Source: Chthonomonadia bacterium (GTDB lineage Bacteria > Armatimonadota > HRBIN16). From it: 64,000 nucleotides of DNA. Below are positions 17,610-26,997 of the stretch, piece by piece. The first letter of the stretch is position 1, and each line of letters starts with the position of its first letter. The translations under genes were made by a program, and so were the position numbers. The notes under the pieces were generated by a model that worked only from the letters and a program-made list of their open reading frames with translations, searched no databases and was not told where the DNA came from. Location of the stretch: the NCBI GenBank assembly GCA_013314755.1, contig JABUFA010000007.1:1-64000 (forward strand), read 5' to 3'.

Positions 17610-18094
17610 GGGTATGGTTCTTCGCGACGGCTGGGCTGGTTACTCTGCTGGACCAGCTCAGCAAGTGGTGGGCACAGTGGTTGCTGGCGCCCGGTCAGTC
17701 CATTCCGATTGTACCGGGCGTCCTGCATCTGACGCTGGCATTTAACAGGGGCATCGCCTTCGGGCTGTTTCCCTCGCTGGGGGAGGTGTTCCTGTGGGTG
17801 TCGCTGGCGATTACGGTTGGAGTGCTGGTCTACTACCTGCGCCTGCCATCGCCAACCCCGTGGACGACCACCATCGCCAGCCTGCTGGTTGGCGGCTCGT
17901 TGGGTAACCTGTGGGACCGCGTACGGCTGGGGCATGTGGTGGACTTCATTGACTTTCGGGTGTTTCCCGTTTTCAACATCGCAGATACGGCGATTACCTG
18001 CGCCACGGTGCTGTGGATTATGCATCTGTGGTCGGCGATAAGAAGCGAGCAACAGGCGGAGTCGGCGGATGGGGAAGATTGTCGGCTGGGATGA
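17606..18094 (+). CDS. lspA: lipoprotein signal peptidase
   Basis: LspA cuts the signal peptide of diacylated prolipoproteins in the inner membrane. The 162-aa protein, read from ATG 17606, has four membrane helices, DQLSKWW near residue 15, the NRGIAFGLF motif near residue 48, GGSLGNLWDRVRLG and VVDFIDF. The two catalytic aspartates (in NLWDR and VVDF) are present. I chose the ATG that overlaps the ileS stop; an upstream in-frame start at 17570 would lie inside ileS. A likely local client is the cyclophilin lipoprotein at 4923-5534. Its 3' end overlaps the next gene by 26 nt. Confidence 0.95.
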   Translation: MRVWFFATAGLVTLLDQLSKWWAQWLLAPGQSIPIVPGVLHLTLAFNRGIAFGLFPSLGEVFLWVSLAITVGVLVYYLRLPSPTPWTTTIASLLVGGSLGNLWDRVRLGHVVDFIDFRVFPVFNIADTAITCATVLWIMHLWSAIRSEQQAESADGEDCRLG

Positions 18095-18560
18095 ACTCCT
18101 GCGCTTGCGGGAACAGTGGCGCAGGGATGGGAAAACCGTGGTGTGGACAAACGGGTGCTTTGACCTTCTGCACCTGGGGCACGTGAAGGGTTTGCAGGCG
18201 GCGAAGTCACTCGGTGATGTGCTGGTAGTTGGACTAAACAGCGACAGCAGTGTGCGCCAGCTGAAAGGCAGTCCGCGCCCGGTGTTTCCCCAGCAATACC
18301 GTGCCGAGATGCTGTGTGCGCTGGAGTGTGTCGATTACGTCACGATATTCGATGACCTGACGCCTGAACGATTGCTGGCGGAACTCCAGCCCGATGTCCA
18401 TTGCAAAGGCGCGGACTACGCCGACGGCAAGCCCATGCCTGAAGCAGAAGTCGTGCGTGCTTACGGAGGCAGGGTGGCTTTTATACCGCTGTATGAGAGC
18501 TATTCCACGACCGAGATTCTCAGACGCATCAGCATTTTGCTGAGCGAAGAGGCAGGCTGA
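18069..18560 (+). CDS. rfaE2: RfaE2-type adenylyltransferase, copy 2
   Basis: The 163-aa protein is a paralog of the gene at 6434-6946: TNGCFDLLHLGHVKGL has the HxGH at residues 35-38, and NSDSSVRQLKGSPRP and YESYSTTEILRRI (an ISTT-like motif) are shared. It transfers AMP from ATP to a sugar phosphate, most likely D-glycero-beta-D-manno-heptose-1-phosphate. It overlaps lspA by 26 nt and ends one base before the stop of the convergent glycosyltransferase. Together with the kinase at 22478-23488 and the two GT9 genes next door it fits an ADP-heptose pathway. This copy, by position, is the better candidate for that role. Confidence 0.87.
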   Translation: MGKIVGWDELLRLREQWRRDGKTVVWTNGCFDLLHLGHVKGLQAAKSLGDVLVVGLNSDSSVRQLKGSPRPVFPQQYRAEMLCALECVDYVTIFDDLTPERLLAELQPDVHCKGADYADGKPMPEAEVVRAYGGRVAFIPLYESYSTTEILRRISILLSEEAG

Positions 18561-19607
18561 CTACAATCCCAGCTCATGCGCCAGTGATAAGGCGGCTTCC
18601 ACCACCGCATCCGCTGTTATCGACCGTTTACAGGATTCGCCTCCCATCGCACACTTCTGCGGGGTACATCCAGGGCACATAGCCGTTGCCGGCACGATAC
18701 GGTAGGGAACCATCCATGGATGCCACCGTTTCTCGCGTATGCGGTAGTCGGATACGGGATGCACCACGACGCACGGGGTGCCCACACTCGCTGCGACATG
18801 CACTGCGCCAGTATCTCCGCTGACGAGCAGTTTCGCACGCCTTAGCACGGCGCCCAGCACAGGAACGGAGGTCTGCCCAGCAAAGTTCACAGCCACTTCC
18901 CCTGCCTGATGGCAAACCACCTCTGCCAGTGCTTTCTCATTGTTGCCGCCTGTTACTACCGCTTTCCATCCTGTTGCCTCGCTCAGTTTACGGGCAACCT
19001 GTCCATAGCGTTCGGGGTACCATGAGTGGGAAGAACCTCCGGTGCCAGGGTGAACGCAGAAGAAGGGCTCCACGGGGTTTATCCCGCTCACTTGGAGCAG
19101 TTTTTCCGCCTGTTGTTCATGCAGTGGCAGGACCGGCAGGTAGAGCCGTTCCAGTTGCAGGGGAACGGAAGTGATATGCTGTGCCATTGTTGTAACAAGC
19201 TCCACCTCGTGTATAGGCGGGTTATGAAAGTCGAAGGGCAGGTTATGGGTCAGGAACCGCGCGTAGTACTTGTGGGTACTGCCGACACGAACCGGTATCC
19301 TCGCCAGCGCTGCAATCCACGTGTGTGCACCCGAGTCGGGCTTGCCCAGTATGATGGCATCCAGTCGTTCTCTGCGGATTTTGCGAATCCAGTGCAACCA
19401 CTCAGAGACCGGCGGACTGTATGCGGTATGCCAGACGGCGTCGATGTTCGGGTTGTACTCGACAATCTCGTGCAGGTGCGGGCGGATCATATAGGTGATA
19501 TGACACTCGGGGACAGCCTTTTTCAATACGGTGGCAACGGGCGTGGTGAGCAGGAGGTCGCCAAGTCTATCCTGACGGACTACCAGAACACGTCGCGGTG
19601 TTCTCAT
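18561..19607 (-). CDS. glycosyltransferase family 9 (heptosyltransferase-like), copy 1
   Basis: The 348-aa protein has the GT9 layout of two Rossmann halves. The N-terminal motif RRVLVVRQDRLGDLLLTTPV is typical (RxDxxGDxxLxTP). FFCVHPGTGGSSHSWYPERY and LVSGDTGAVHVAASVGTPCVV are the donor-binding motifs in the C-terminal half. GT9 enzymes transfer heptose from ADP-heptose to lipopolysaccharide core or to proteins. The C-terminus carries CPGCTPQKCAMGGESC, a Cys-rich patch also seen in other GT9 members. Its start overlaps the end of the second GT9 gene by 41 nt. Confidence 0.9.
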   Translation of the reverse strand: MRTPRRVLVVRQDRLGDLLLTTPVATVLKKAVPECHITYMIRPHLHEIVEYNPNIDAVWHTAYSPPVSEWLHWIRKIRRERLDAIILGKPDSGAHTWIAALARIPVRVGSTHKYYARFLTHNLPFDFHNPPIHEVELVTTMAQHITSVPLQLERLYLPVLPLHEQQAEKLLQVSGINPVEPFFCVHPGTGGSSHSWYPERYGQVARKLSEATGWKAVVTGGNNEKALAEVVCHQAGEVAVNFAGQTSVPVLGAVLRRAKLLVSGDTGAVHVAASVGTPCVVVHPVSDYRIREKRWHPWMVPYRIVPATAMCPGCTPQKCAMGGESCKRSITADAVVEAALSLAHELGL

Positions 19608-20613
19608 GCAGAATCCTCCTCACCGCCTCCAGCACTTCCTGCACGCTGATACGCTTCATGCACTCGTGGTCGTGCAGACACTTCTCTGCGCTGCATCCTG
19701 TGCATACCTCGTGATGTCGGATGATGACGTGTCCCCTGCCAAAGGGACCCGTATAGTCGGGGTTACTGAAGCCGTACAGTGCCACTATCCTCGTGCCCAT
19801 CGCTGAGGCGATGTGCATCGGTCCGGTGTCGCCGGTAATCAGCAGGCGCAGACAGGGCATCAGGGCGGCGGTCTGCAGGATGGTCAGCCTGCCGGCGAAC
19901 ACCAGCGGTCGGCTCCGGCAGTTGCTCAGGATTTGCTTCGCCAGAGGGATGTCCTGCGCTCCCCCCAGAATCACGCACTCAGCCCCATCCTCTGCCAGCG
20001 CATCGCACACCTGCGCGAACCGGTCGGGTAGCCACCGGCGATGCTTCCTGCTCGCGCCCGGATGGATGCCCACCAGTGGCAATTCGCCGTCCCAGCCTGC
20101 CTGGCTCAACAACGCTTCGATGGTCTGCCTGTCTTCGGGCGACGGGTACAGTCGCGGTCGGTAGTCTGAGGTGTCACAGCCCAGCAGTTGCACCAGGTCG
20201 CGGAAGTGGTCAAGCGTTTCGTGGCGCGTGGGGTCATGCGGGACGAAGGCAGTATACAGTCGTCGGAACTTCGGCTTGCGGCTCACGCCGTATCGCAGGG
20301 GGATGCCTGCCAGCCATGCGTGCATCACCATATCTGCGCTGTCGTCCAGTATCACCGCGAGGTCGAACCGCTCCCTGCGCAGGCGTCGGATAAAAGCCAG
20401 CTTGCCCCACAGCCCCTGATGGGTCGGGCGTATCCACACCTCGTCTATGCCCGGAAAGCCGTTCAGTACCTGCGCCGCACGCTCGCCCACCTCCACGCAC
20501 AGATGAGCCTGCGGGAAACGCCGGCGCAGGCAGTGCAGAGCCGCCGTGCTGTTCACCACATCGCCGATATGTTCTCGCAGAAAAATGAACACTCGCGATG
20601 GCTGTTGCGTCAT
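19567..20613 (-). CDS. glycosyltransferase family 9 (heptosyltransferase-like), copy 2
   Basis: Same family and length (348 aa) as the gene it overlaps. The N-terminus RVFIFLREHIGDVVNSTAALH fits the GT9 motif. LVGIHPGASRKHRRWLPDRF and LLITGDTGPMHIASAMGTRIVALYG match the donor-binding regions. The C-terminus has CTGCSAEKCLHDHECM, the same Cys spacing as copy 1. The pair is probably a duplication with different acceptor specificity. The start overlaps the stop of the exported protein gene by 4 nt, so all three are coupled. Confidence 0.9.
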   Translation of the reverse strand: MTQQPSRVFIFLREHIGDVVNSTAALHCLRRRFPQAHLCVEVGERAAQVLNGFPGIDEVWIRPTHQGLWGKLAFIRRLRRERFDLAVILDDSADMVMHAWLAGIPLRYGVSRKPKFRRLYTAFVPHDPTRHETLDHFRDLVQLLGCDTSDYRPRLYPSPEDRQTIEALLSQAGWDGELPLVGIHPGASRKHRRWLPDRFAQVCDALAEDGAECVILGGAQDIPLAKQILSNCRSRPLVFAGRLTILQTAALMPCLRLLITGDTGPMHIASAMGTRIVALYGFSNPDYTGPFGRGHVIIRHHEVCTGCSAEKCLHDHECMKRISVQEVLEAVRRILHENTATCSGSPSG

Positions 20614-22454
20614 GAGCGAACCATCAGCGTCGCCGGGTAGTTTGAACCTGCCAGCGGCATCGTGCGGATGGTAATGGTGCGTTTCTGGTTCGGCTGCAGC
20701 CGCACGCGGGTGATGGAAAACTCGTTGGGCGGGAAGATGCGCGGGATGCCCCGAATATCGCCTCCGATGGCGAACACACCGCCCGCCTCGCCACCGCTGG
20801 GCTCAAAAGCCATCTCCACATCGCGCGCCTTATCGGTCGGGTTCACCAGCTCCAGGCGCAGCTCATAAATCACGCCGTAGTTTCCGTCCAGCTTGCGCTG
20901 ATTCGTGTGATTTTGCACCGCCTGTTCACCAATGCGAATAAACTGCCAGCGCTGTCCCACCACGTAGGTGGCGGTCAGTACCTTGACGCTGGTGGGGTAG
21001 ATGTGGTCGGTGCTGGCGACCTGGCGTCGCTCCTCGGCGGACAGGGGGCGCGGCGGCGCGAAACCCCATGCCATGGTGGTTCCCACCAGCGGCAGCGGCT
21101 GATTTTGAAACGCCAGCATCGCCACTTTGAGTACGCAGGGCGCAAGCGTTTGCGCTCCGTTGGACGGGAGCACCCGCAACTGAAGCACACCGCTGGCAGT
21201 ATCCAGAGGGCGTATCTTCTGTGCCAGCAGAACCACCTTGCTCTGCGGGGGGACCGTTACCAGATGCCCGATGTTATAGGTTATCGCCTTCAGGAACAGC
21301 TCGCCGGCGATATAGCCCACCCGAACCGTATCGCGCATGGGCACACTGGCAGCGCCGGTGATATGCACCGTCCGGGCAACGTCCGCCGGATTGAGCAGTT
21401 CAATCTGCAGGAGACCGTCCTGAACCATGCCGTTCATGTGGTGGTACAGCAGGCGTGCGCCCTGCCCACTGCCAATCTCGCCGGTGAACAGCGTTTGTGG
21501 CTTCTGCACGCGCTCCGGGTCGTTACTGACCATCAGCAATACGGCATCGCTGAAAGCCAGCGGACGATTGGTCACGGTCAGTTCCACGTTCTGCTCGCGT
21601 GGGATGTAGCCCGACCCGGTGGCGCGAACGGTCGCTCGAGCGGTGGTGGACTGTCCCACGTCGGGAACGCTGTTTAGGCGAATGTCAGAGGCAACTTGCA
21701 ATTGCGCGCCCGGTTCCAGCTGTGCCCAGCGGCTAATCGCCGCGATGATTGCCTGCTGGAGGAAGTCTGCCGAAAGGGATGTCCCCGTCACCACCACGGG
21801 TTCCGGCGGGCTGACTATCCCGGCGTATTTGCGTACGGTCACCGTCAGGGGAACGGACAGCTCGCCCACAGAGACCAGCACGCGCTCGGTGCCAACCGCA
21901 AGTCCGGTGACCCGAATCGTGCGCCCATCGCCTGTTACCGCAGGGTCCACCACGCCGTCATCGGGTGCACCTGTTGGTGCGACGACCGCCGACCCTTCCA
22001 GCCAGCCGTTCACCCGTACCAGGCGTGACTCGCCCAGCGGCACCAGCAGTTCGTTCGTGCTCAGGCTGAGCGGCGGAATGGACAGGCAATGACGCAAGGA
22101 GCTAGCCCACGTGCGCGCAAGAGCCAGAGGGGTCGTGCCTGCAGAGCGAGCGTCGGCACGGGTGGCGTACAGCAGAACACTGCCCCCAAAGGTGACGATA
22201 GCGCGGCGCCGCTCTGCCTTCACGCCGACATGCTGAGCGCGTAAGCCCTGTTCAATCCCGGCTCTCAGCCTCTCCCCGGCAATCTCTGCCCGCCGTTCAG
22301 GAGTTAGCGGTCCGTTGGATGCCCGAATACGGATGGCGATAGAACGGTTGACCACGATGGTGCTGCCCTTCACCTCCACGCGCGGCGGTATCTGCGCATG
22401 GGCGCACCACGCGGTGATTAACAGAAGTATCAGTGTCAGAACGTATTTTCCCAT
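20610..22454 (-). CDS. exported protein of unknown function with Ig-like segments
   Basis: I do not recognise a family. The 614-aa protein, started here at MGKYVLTLILLLITAWCAHA, has a signal peptide with likely cleavage after AHA. A longer start five codons upstream (22469) is possible. Residues ~20-150 form a domain containing VVNRSIAIRIRA, a fold resembling a periplasmic adaptor. Around 190-230 the pattern TGLAVGTERVLVSVGELSVPLTVTVRK is typical of bacterial Ig-like folds, and more beta-rich segments follow (RTVHITGAAS, RDVEMAFEPSGG). It overlaps the start of GT9 copy 2 by 4 nt and lies between the GT9 genes and the heptose kinase, so a link to surface polysaccharide is plausible. Confidence 0.75.
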   Translation of the reverse strand: MGKYVLTLILLLITAWCAHAQIPPRVEVKGSTIVVNRSIAIRIRASNGPLTPERRAEIAGERLRAGIEQGLRAQHVGVKAERRRAIVTFGGSVLLYATRADARSAGTTPLALARTWASSLRHCLSIPPLSLSTNELLVPLGESRLVRVNGWLEGSAVVAPTGAPDDGVVDPAVTGDGRTIRVTGLAVGTERVLVSVGELSVPLTVTVRKYAGIVSPPEPVVVTGTSLSADFLQQAIIAAISRWAQLEPGAQLQVASDIRLNSVPDVGQSTTARATVRATGSGYIPREQNVELTVTNRPLAFSDAVLLMVSNDPERVQKPQTLFTGEIGSGQGARLLYHHMNGMVQDGLLQIELLNPADVARTVHITGAASVPMRDTVRVGYIAGELFLKAITYNIGHLVTVPPQSKVVLLAQKIRPLDTASGVLQLRVLPSNGAQTLAPCVLKVAMLAFQNQPLPLVGTTMAWGFAPPRPLSAEERRQVASTDHIYPTSVKVLTATYVVGQRWQFIRIGEQAVQNHTNQRKLDGNYGVIYELRLELVNPTDKARDVEMAFEPSGGEAGGVFAIGGDIRGIPRIFPPNEFSITRVRLQPNQKRTITIRTMPLAGSNYPATLMVRS

Positions 22455-22477
22455 TCTCCCGGTTACCATCTCCTTGC

Positions 22478-23488
22478 TCAGTCTTGCTCGTTGTGATTTT
22501 CGGAAAGCAGGCGCAGTATCTCTTCCCGGCGCGGCGGTACCACCCCCACATGCCGTACCACACAGCCTGCAGAAGCGTTCGCCAGACGCGCCGCGGTACG
22601 CCAGTCCGCCCCTGCGGTAAGCGCACAGGCCAGGGTGGCAATCACCGTGTCGCCTGCGCCGGCGGTGTCATATACTTCCACAGGCATGGCTGGCACGTGC
22701 AGGGGCGGTGCACCCTCGGTGGCGAGAAGAATACCCTGCGCTCCCAGTGTGACAGCCAGCGCGTGTACCTCCAGCATCTCGCGCCACGCCGGGGCGTGCG
22801 ACGCCACCTGTGAGACCGTATGCAGTTCGGTCTCGTTGCCCACACTGTTCGCGAACGCCTGCGCCTCCAGCAGGTTAACCGACACCAGCTTTGCCCCCCT
22901 GAGATGACGCAGGAGCGGAGGCTTGGGATTTGCCATCACCGGTAGACCTCTCGCAATGCACCGCTGAATCACCTCGCGCACAAGCGAGGGCGTCAGCATC
23001 CCTTTCTGGTAGTCCGAAAGCAACACCGCCTGAGCACGGGGCAGAGCGGTCTCCAGCCGATGCAATAACTCCTCCTGCAGATGCTGGGGAACAGGATGAC
23101 GCTGTTCACGGTCCAGACGCACCACCTGCTGGCTGTGGGCAATTACCCGCGTCTTGCACGTGGTAATGCGCGAGGGGTCGACTAACACGCCCGTCACATC
23201 TGCGCCGCTTTGCGCCAGATGGGCGGTAAGGGTACGCCCCTTCTCATCATCTCCCACCACCCCGAACACGCTCGCCTGCGCGCCCAGCGCCAGCAGGTTA
23301 TTCACCACATTGGCAGCTCCACCCGGCACAAAGCTCTCTTCCGTCCATTCTACCACAGGCACCGGCGCCTCGGGTGAAATACGACGCACGATGCCGAACA
23401 CATACTCGTCCAGCATCAGGTCGCCTATCACAATCAGGCGCAGGTCAGCGAATCTTTGCAGTATCTGCTCGTATTGCGCGACGGACAC
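22478..23488 (-). CDS. rfaE1: D-glycero-beta-D-manno-heptose-7-phosphate kinase
   Basis: The 336-aa protein is a PfkB/ribokinase-type kinase corresponding to the N-terminal half of HldE. IGDLMLDEYVFGIVRRISPEAPVPV is the heptose-kinase start; FVPGGAANVVNNLLALGAQ and the catalytic YDTAGAGDTVIA (DTxGAGD) follow. It phosphorylates heptose-7-P at C1. I start it at GTG 23486-23488 because a strong AAGGAGG on the minus strand lies 5 nt before it; the open frame extends upstream to 23644 but would overlap cas6. HldE is split here: the adenylyltransferase halves are separate genes. Downstream the GT9 cluster continues. Confidence 0.93.
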   Translation of the reverse strand: MSVAQYEQILQRFADLRLIVIGDLMLDEYVFGIVRRISPEAPVPVVEWTEESFVPGGAANVVNNLLALGAQASVFGVVGDDEKGRTLTAHLAQSGADVTGVLVDPSRITTCKTRVIAHSQQVVRLDREQRHPVPQHLQEELLHRLETALPRAQAVLLSDYQKGMLTPSLVREVIQRCIARGLPVMANPKPPLLRHLRGAKLVSVNLLEAQAFANSVGNETELHTVSQVASHAPAWREMLEVHALAVTLGAQGILLATEGAPPLHVPAMPVEVYDTAGAGDTVIATLACALTAGADWRTAARLANASAGCVVRHVGVVPPRREEILRLLSENHNEQD

Positions 23489-23619
23489 CACTCCCTCCTT
23501 GCAACCACTGGCTTTCTGGACAATTCGCGATACAGGCGGGGAATCCCTGCATGGGCTGTCTGAAGGATTAGCCATCGTCACGGTAGAAACAGTTAAAAAC
23601 GGACAATAAGGGCAGTAAC

Positions 23620-24603
23620 ATGTTGCAAAGGCTGATAGTAGCATGTTATGACTTCAACCTGAACTGCTTTTCTCCCGTAGAGTTTCGAGGGTTCGCCGGT
23701 TCCACACTACGCGGGGCGCTGGGAGGGGTGTTTCGCAATCTGGTATGCGTCACCCGTGCGCCCACCTGTGAGGGCTGTCTCCTGCGCCATCAATGCGCGT
23801 ACGGCTACGTATTTGAGACCGCACCGCCCCCGTCGTCGGAACGCCTGCGCCTGTACGAAAGCGTGCCGCGCCCCTACGTGCTGGATGTACACGACAGCGG
23901 TCGCCTGCTTTTTGAGGAGGGTGAGCAGTTGTGGTTTACGCTGACGCTGGTGGGGCGAGCGATAGACTACTTCCCGTACGTGGTGCTGGCTGTGGAGCGC
24001 CTGCAGGAGAGCGGACTGGGCAAAGGCAGGCGGGAGGGCAGGGGACGGTTCGCGCTGGGGGAGATACACGCCCGGCGGGCTGACGGCTCAACGGTGCGCG
24101 TGTACACCCCCGAAACGCGGCTGGACCTCCTGAACCTGCCCACCATCCGCGGCGCGGAGATGCTTCATCAGGCACACAGCCTACCCACCCATCGCCTGCG
24201 TTTGCGCTTCCTCACCCCCACGCGCCTGCGCTTTGAGGGCAGGCTGACCGACGACATCCAGTTCCACCATCTGGTGCGGGCGTTACTGCATCGGCTGTCC
24301 GGTCTGCTTTACTTCCACTGCGGGGCGGAGCCCGAGACCGACTACACCGCTCTGATTGCGCAGGCGCAGGAGGTGCGCACCGTACATCGCGACCTGCAGT
24401 GGGTGGACCAGGTGCGCTACTCGCAATGGCAGAAGAGCATGGTGCGGATGGGCGGTTTCACCGGCGAAATGGTGTTTGAAGGTGACCTTGAACCCTTCCT
24501 GCCTCTGCTGGTGGCAGGGGAATACGTGCATGTTGGCAAGGGTACGGTGATGGGCATGGGCAAGATTCAGATAGTTCGCGAGGAGGAGCGGGACAATGCA
24601 TGA
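23620..24603 (+). CDS. cas6: CRISPR pre-crRNA endoribonuclease Cas6
   Basis: The 327-aa protein is a RAMP-fold Cas6, which cuts the repeat in the precursor crRNA and leaves the 8-nt 5' handle. The N-terminal half has the family's Cys cluster C50-x2-C53-x5-C59. The glycine-rich loop near the C-terminus, VGKGTVMGMGKIQI (residues 305-318), is the usual Cas6 G-loop. It heads the csm operon and overlaps cas10 by 8 nt. The divergent heptose kinase starts 131 nt away. No adaptation genes lie with it. Confidence 0.93.
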   Translation: MLQRLIVACYDFNLNCFSPVEFRGFAGSTLRGALGGVFRNLVCVTRAPTCEGCLLRHQCAYGYVFETAPPPSSERLRLYESVPRPYVLDVHDSGRLLFEEGEQLWFTLTLVGRAIDYFPYVVLAVERLQESGLGKGRREGRGRFALGEIHARRADGSTVRVYTPETRLDLLNLPTIRGAEMLHQAHSLPTHRLRLRFLTPTRLRFEGRLTDDIQFHHLVRALLHRLSGLLYFHCGAEPETDYTALIAQAQEVRTVHRDLQWVDQVRYSQWQKSMVRMGGFTGEMVFEGDLEPFLPLLVAGEYVHVGKGTVMGMGKIQIVREEERDNA

Positions 24604-26992
24604 TTGGGAGTTAGACCTGTGGCTGGCGGCGCTGTTCCACGACGCGGGCAAGGTGAGCCAGCGGTTCGGCGGCGACTACCGCCAGAAACATGCGGCGATG
24701 AGTCAGGACTTCGTGCGCTCGCTGAGTGCTTATCTGGGCGAGGAGAGGGCGCAACGGGTGGCGCAGCTGGCAGGCGCGCACCATGACACCCCCCGCAGTC
24801 GGCTGGAGAAACTGCTCCATGTGGCGGACAAACTCGCTTCGCTGGAGCGCACTGCCGAGCCGCGCGCCCAGATGAACAGCGACGAAGCCGCGCTGGTTTC
24901 GGTGACCAGCCGGGTGGAGTTTCGCGCCGAACGGGCGAAGGAGCGATACCATCCCCTGAAGCCGTTGACCGGCGACCTGCAGGCGCTGTTTCCGGGCGAC
25001 GACGCACGCGTGCAGACAGGGCAGTACCAGCAGCTCTGGAACGCCTTCGTGCAGGAGGTGCAGAGCCTGTCGCCCTTCCGCCCCATAGACCTGCACACCC
25101 TGCTATCGCTGATTCGCAAATACTGGGCGTTTGTGCCGTCCGCCACCCCGTGGGAGAGCACGGCATATCGGACAGTGCCCGATGTTTCGCTGTACGACCA
25201 TACGAAGGTGGTCACCGCCATTGCCGCGTGCCTGGGAAAGCTGGACGAGGGAAGCCTGCCCGACAGCCGACTGGACGCGCTGATTGCCCAGCTGAGGCGA
25301 TTCGCGGAAGAGGGCGCACTGGAGAACCTCCAGCAGATAGAGCAGAACCAGCCTCCACTTGCCCGTTTCGTGCGGTGGGACCTGGGAGGCATCCAGTCCT
25401 TCATCTTCCGCATCGCCCGACCCGAAGCCGATACCAGCGGCGTGGCGCGACGACTGCGCGGGCGTTCGTTCATGGTCGCCATGCTCACGCAGGCGATAGC
25501 CGACTGGACCGTGCGCCTGTGCGAGGTGACCCCAGCCAACGTGCTGTTCTGCGGGGGCGGAGTGATAGACCTGTTGCTACCAGCCACCCCACAGACTGAA
25601 GAGGCGATTCGGCAGGCGCATCATCAGGTAAGCCAGTATCTGCTGGAGATGAGCGGCGGTCTGCTGACCCTTCAGGGGGCACGGGTGGACCTGTGGGCGC
25701 ACGACTTCGGCAACTTCGGCGACGTCTACACCCGCGCCGCCGCCCGACTGGGCGAGGCGAAGAACCGCCGCGCCTATGGGCTGATCCAGCAGGACCCCGA
25801 ACGGTTCTTCGCGCCCGAGGGGGACGTGTACGACATATGCCCTTCCTGTGGAATCGTGCCGGTGGAGGGCGACCGCCTGTGTGAGCACTGCCAGCACCAG
25901 CAGACGCTTGGCGCGAAACTGCCGCGCACGCATACCCTCGCATTCGTGTGGGGCGATGCGCCTCGGGGGGTGGAACGGATAGCCTTCCCGCTGATGAACC
26001 TGCAGGTGGCTCTGCTCGACCCCGCCGAGCGACAGCAGTTCCTGCAGGAGCCGCCCGATGCGCCCTGCGTGCTGGTGTGCCTCAACGACCCGGAGCAGTT
26101 CCTCTCGACGCGCGGAGAGGCGGACATTGGCTTCCGGTTCCAGTTCGTGGCGAACGGCGTGCCCACCCGCGCCGGCGAGCTGATACCCTTCGAGCCGATG
26201 GCGGGGCTGGGCGAGGGCGCGGAAAGGCTGGGCGTGCTGAAGATGGATGTGGACTATCTGGGCGCGGTGTTCGGGATGGGGGTGGAACCGCCTACCATCA
26301 GCCGACTTGCCACGCTCAGCAGTGCCATGGAAGCCTTCTTCGGCGGGTGGCTCAACCAGCTGTGCGTGCAGGTGAGCCGGGAGTGCCTGCCCAACGCGCC
26401 CGTCGACCCGCAAGCGGGCGTGTACTACACCCTGTATGCAGGCGGGGATGACCTGTTCGTGCTGGGACCGTGGGAGGCGGTGGTGCGTCTGGCGCAGAAG
26501 GTGCAGGACGACTTCCGCCGCTTTGTAGGGCACAACCCGAATCTAACGCTATCGGGCGGGCTGGTTTGCGTGAAGCCGAAGTTCCCCGTGCCTCGCTTCG
26601 CCGAGCTGGCGGAAGAGGCGCTTGCCCGCGCCAAAGGCGCCCGCCACGCCGACCCCCTGGCGCGTGGTGACCACCTGTGCCTGTTCGATACGGTGGTACC
26701 CTGGCAGGAGCTGCCCGAACTGCTGGAGTTTGCGGAAGACCTGTACCGTGCGGTGCAGGAGAAGCAAATCTCGCGCGGCTTTGTGTACTTCCTTCTGCGC
26801 CTGCACGAGCAGTTCTTCGCCGACCCGCAACAGCCCAACCTGCTGTGGATACCCCGCTTCCATTATCAGCTGGCACGGCGCGTGCACCCGGACGTCATCC
26901 AGAATCTGCGCCTGCTGGAGCGTGTGCCGCGAGCCATGCCAGCGGTGCGAATACCCGTCTCTTATGTCAGTCTCAAAATGAGGGAGGATTAG
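24596..26992 (+). CDS. cas10: type III-A CRISPR Cas10/Csm1
   Basis: The 798-aa protein is the large Csm subunit, which cuts ssDNA near transcribed targets and makes cyclic oligoadenylate. The N-terminal HD nuclease motif is H15-D16 (LFHDAGKVSQR), with GAHHDTPRSR and HVADKLAS further on. A zinc knuckle C415-x2-C418...C429-x2-C432 lies in the middle. The palm polymerase motif is GGDD at residues 616-619. All catalytic motifs look intact, so both DNase and second-messenger synthesis are expected. It overlaps cas6 by 8 nt and ends 5 nt before csm2. Confidence 0.97.
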   Translation: MHDWELDLWLAALFHDAGKVSQRFGGDYRQKHAAMSQDFVRSLSAYLGEERAQRVAQLAGAHHDTPRSRLEKLLHVADKLASLERTAEPRAQMNSDEAALVSVTSRVEFRAERAKERYHPLKPLTGDLQALFPGDDARVQTGQYQQLWNAFVQEVQSLSPFRPIDLHTLLSLIRKYWAFVPSATPWESTAYRTVPDVSLYDHTKVVTAIAACLGKLDEGSLPDSRLDALIAQLRRFAEEGALENLQQIEQNQPPLARFVRWDLGGIQSFIFRIARPEADTSGVARRLRGRSFMVAMLTQAIADWTVRLCEVTPANVLFCGGGVIDLLLPATPQTEEAIRQAHHQVSQYLLEMSGGLLTLQGARVDLWAHDFGNFGDVYTRAAARLGEAKNRRAYGLIQQDPERFFAPEGDVYDICPSCGIVPVEGDRLCEHCQHQQTLGAKLPRTHTLAFVWGDAPRGVERIAFPLMNLQVALLDPAERQQFLQEPPDAPCVLVCLNDPEQFLSTRGEADIGFRFQFVANGVPTRAGELIPFEPMAGLGEGAERLGVLKMDVDYLGAVFGMGVEPPTISRLATLSSAMEAFFGGWLNQLCVQVSRECLPNAPVDPQAGVYYTLYAGGDDLFVLGPWEAVVRLAQKVQDDFRRFVGHNPNLTLSGGLVCVKPKFPVPRFAELAEEALARAKGARHADPLARGDHLCLFDTVVPWQELPELLEFAEDLYRAVQEKQISRGFVYFLLRLHEQFFADPQQPNLLWIPRFHYQLARRVHPDVIQNLRLLERVPRAMPAVRIPVSYVSLKMRED

Positions 26993-26997
26993 ATGCA

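Noticed and set aside
26677-26997. Long open frame upstream of csm2
   Set aside because: It is a shadow inside cas10; the Csm2 sequence begins at 26998.
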